The translations under genes were made by a program, and so were the position numbers. The notes beneath the pieces were generated by a model. That model ran no database searches and was not told the DNA's origin. It saw nothing but the letters and a program-made list of their open reading frames with translations. 64,000 nt of DNA from Trichostrongylus colubriformis (taxonomy: Eukaryota > Nematoda > Chromadorea > Rhabditida > Trichostrongylidae). Positions 63,470 to 64,000 of this stretch are shown piece after piece. Location of the stretch: assembly GCA_963978905.1 (NCBI GenBank), contig OZ022260.1, positions 1,353,725-1,417,724 on the forward strand, read 5' to 3'. How positions within the stretch are numbered: the first letter of the stretch is position 1; each line of letters begins with the position of its first letter.

Positions 63470-64000
63470 AACAAGCCGCAACCGTCTTTTCTTCAAAGAT
63501 CTCGTGCTTCAAGCGCTTCCAAATTCTTACAACATGAGGGCGTGTTCAGCCACATTTTTTTACAAATTCGCTGTAAGAGAATGACCAAATTATGTTACTT
63601 TTCACATCGAGAAAAGATCTCGCCTGCTAAACACGATCAGATTTGAAAGAGCTCGAGCGTTACGTGAGCCAGAAGTTATATGCCAACTTTAAGGGTAAGA
63701 TATCTATCAGAAGCGAAAATCAAACTAAACTGCCGCTTATGGTTATTTCGTTGAAGAAGAAGGAATGTCAGTCACAATCCATAATAATGATGTAATGATG
63801 ATAGCACGCGGTGGGTTCCTCACCTCTGAAAAAATGACGATGAGCAGTAGGAGCAAGTTCACGGTGAGCTATCCAATCGTCCCCGAAAAGAACACCAAAG
63901 AGAAGCTAGTTTCCTGAACAAAACCAATGAAGATAAAATCGCAAACCGTTGCAAACCCATACCAGAACAAGAATCCACTCGTAGAAGCCATTCCTTAGTA
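63470..64000. other. Downstream of ceh-12
   Basis: AT-rich 3' flank. AATAATGATG-type runs near 63781 could serve as cleavage signals, but no canonical AATAAA immediately after the stop stands out. No further gene was seen before the window ends. Confidence 0.4.

Overview
The window reads as nuclear DNA of a clade V (rhabditid/strongylid, hookworm-like) nematode. Protein-coding exons are short (50-260 bp) and separated by introns that are often 1-4 kb. Splice acceptors are of the TTTTCAG type and several genes lie head-to-tail as in a nematode operon. The recognisable genes (mitochondrial isoleucyl-tRNA synthetase, NOP10, fatty-acid 2-hydroxylase and an MNX/HB9 homeobox gene) correspond to Caenorhabditis irs-2, nola-3, fath-1 and ceh-12. 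From memory all four lie on C. elegans chromosome I, the first three on one cosmid. All gene models were built by hand from splice sites, reading phase and family motifs; no search was run.

Layout. 1-2.2 kb: the acidic, lysine-rich C-terminal end of a plus-strand gene. 4.0-19.2 kb, minus: irs-2, with 25 exons recovered in consistent phase. 19.6-21.4 kb, minus: an unrecognised gene. 21.6-24.8 kb, minus: a small membrane protein. 24.9-26.0 kb, minus: nola-3 (NOP10). 26.6-29.7 kb, minus: fath-1. The spacing of 120-390 bp between nola-3, the small membrane gene, the unrecognised gene and irs-2 suggests one polycistronic transcription unit. 32.1-33.4 kb: weak minus-strand exons, one with a signal peptide. 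46.7-57.5 kb, plus: isolated candidate exons, then the well-supported 3' end of an unrecognised gene. 60.5-63.5 kb, plus: ceh-12.

Much of the remainder is repeat. There are six copies of one foldback MITE with GGAATCGTCC termini, at least two large palindromic mariner-type elements (one nested inside another), three smaller mariner remnants, a Tc1-like MITE, a decayed Ty3/gypsy-like element, two long palindromes carrying tRNA-like sequences, and many shorter foldbacks. Most sit in introns, which explains the stretched gene structures.

The most unusual structure is the nested palindrome at 9.2-11.2 kb. Its arms carry a regularly spaced short hairpin motif (TAGAGC...GCTCTA), four per arm at about 155-170 bp. 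A second, shortened copy lies at 39-40 kb. The most consequential observations for genes are a one-base frame break in the last exon of fath-1, a GC-AG intron in irs-2, the four-gene operon-like array, and the lack of an AUG for the irs-2 N-terminus.
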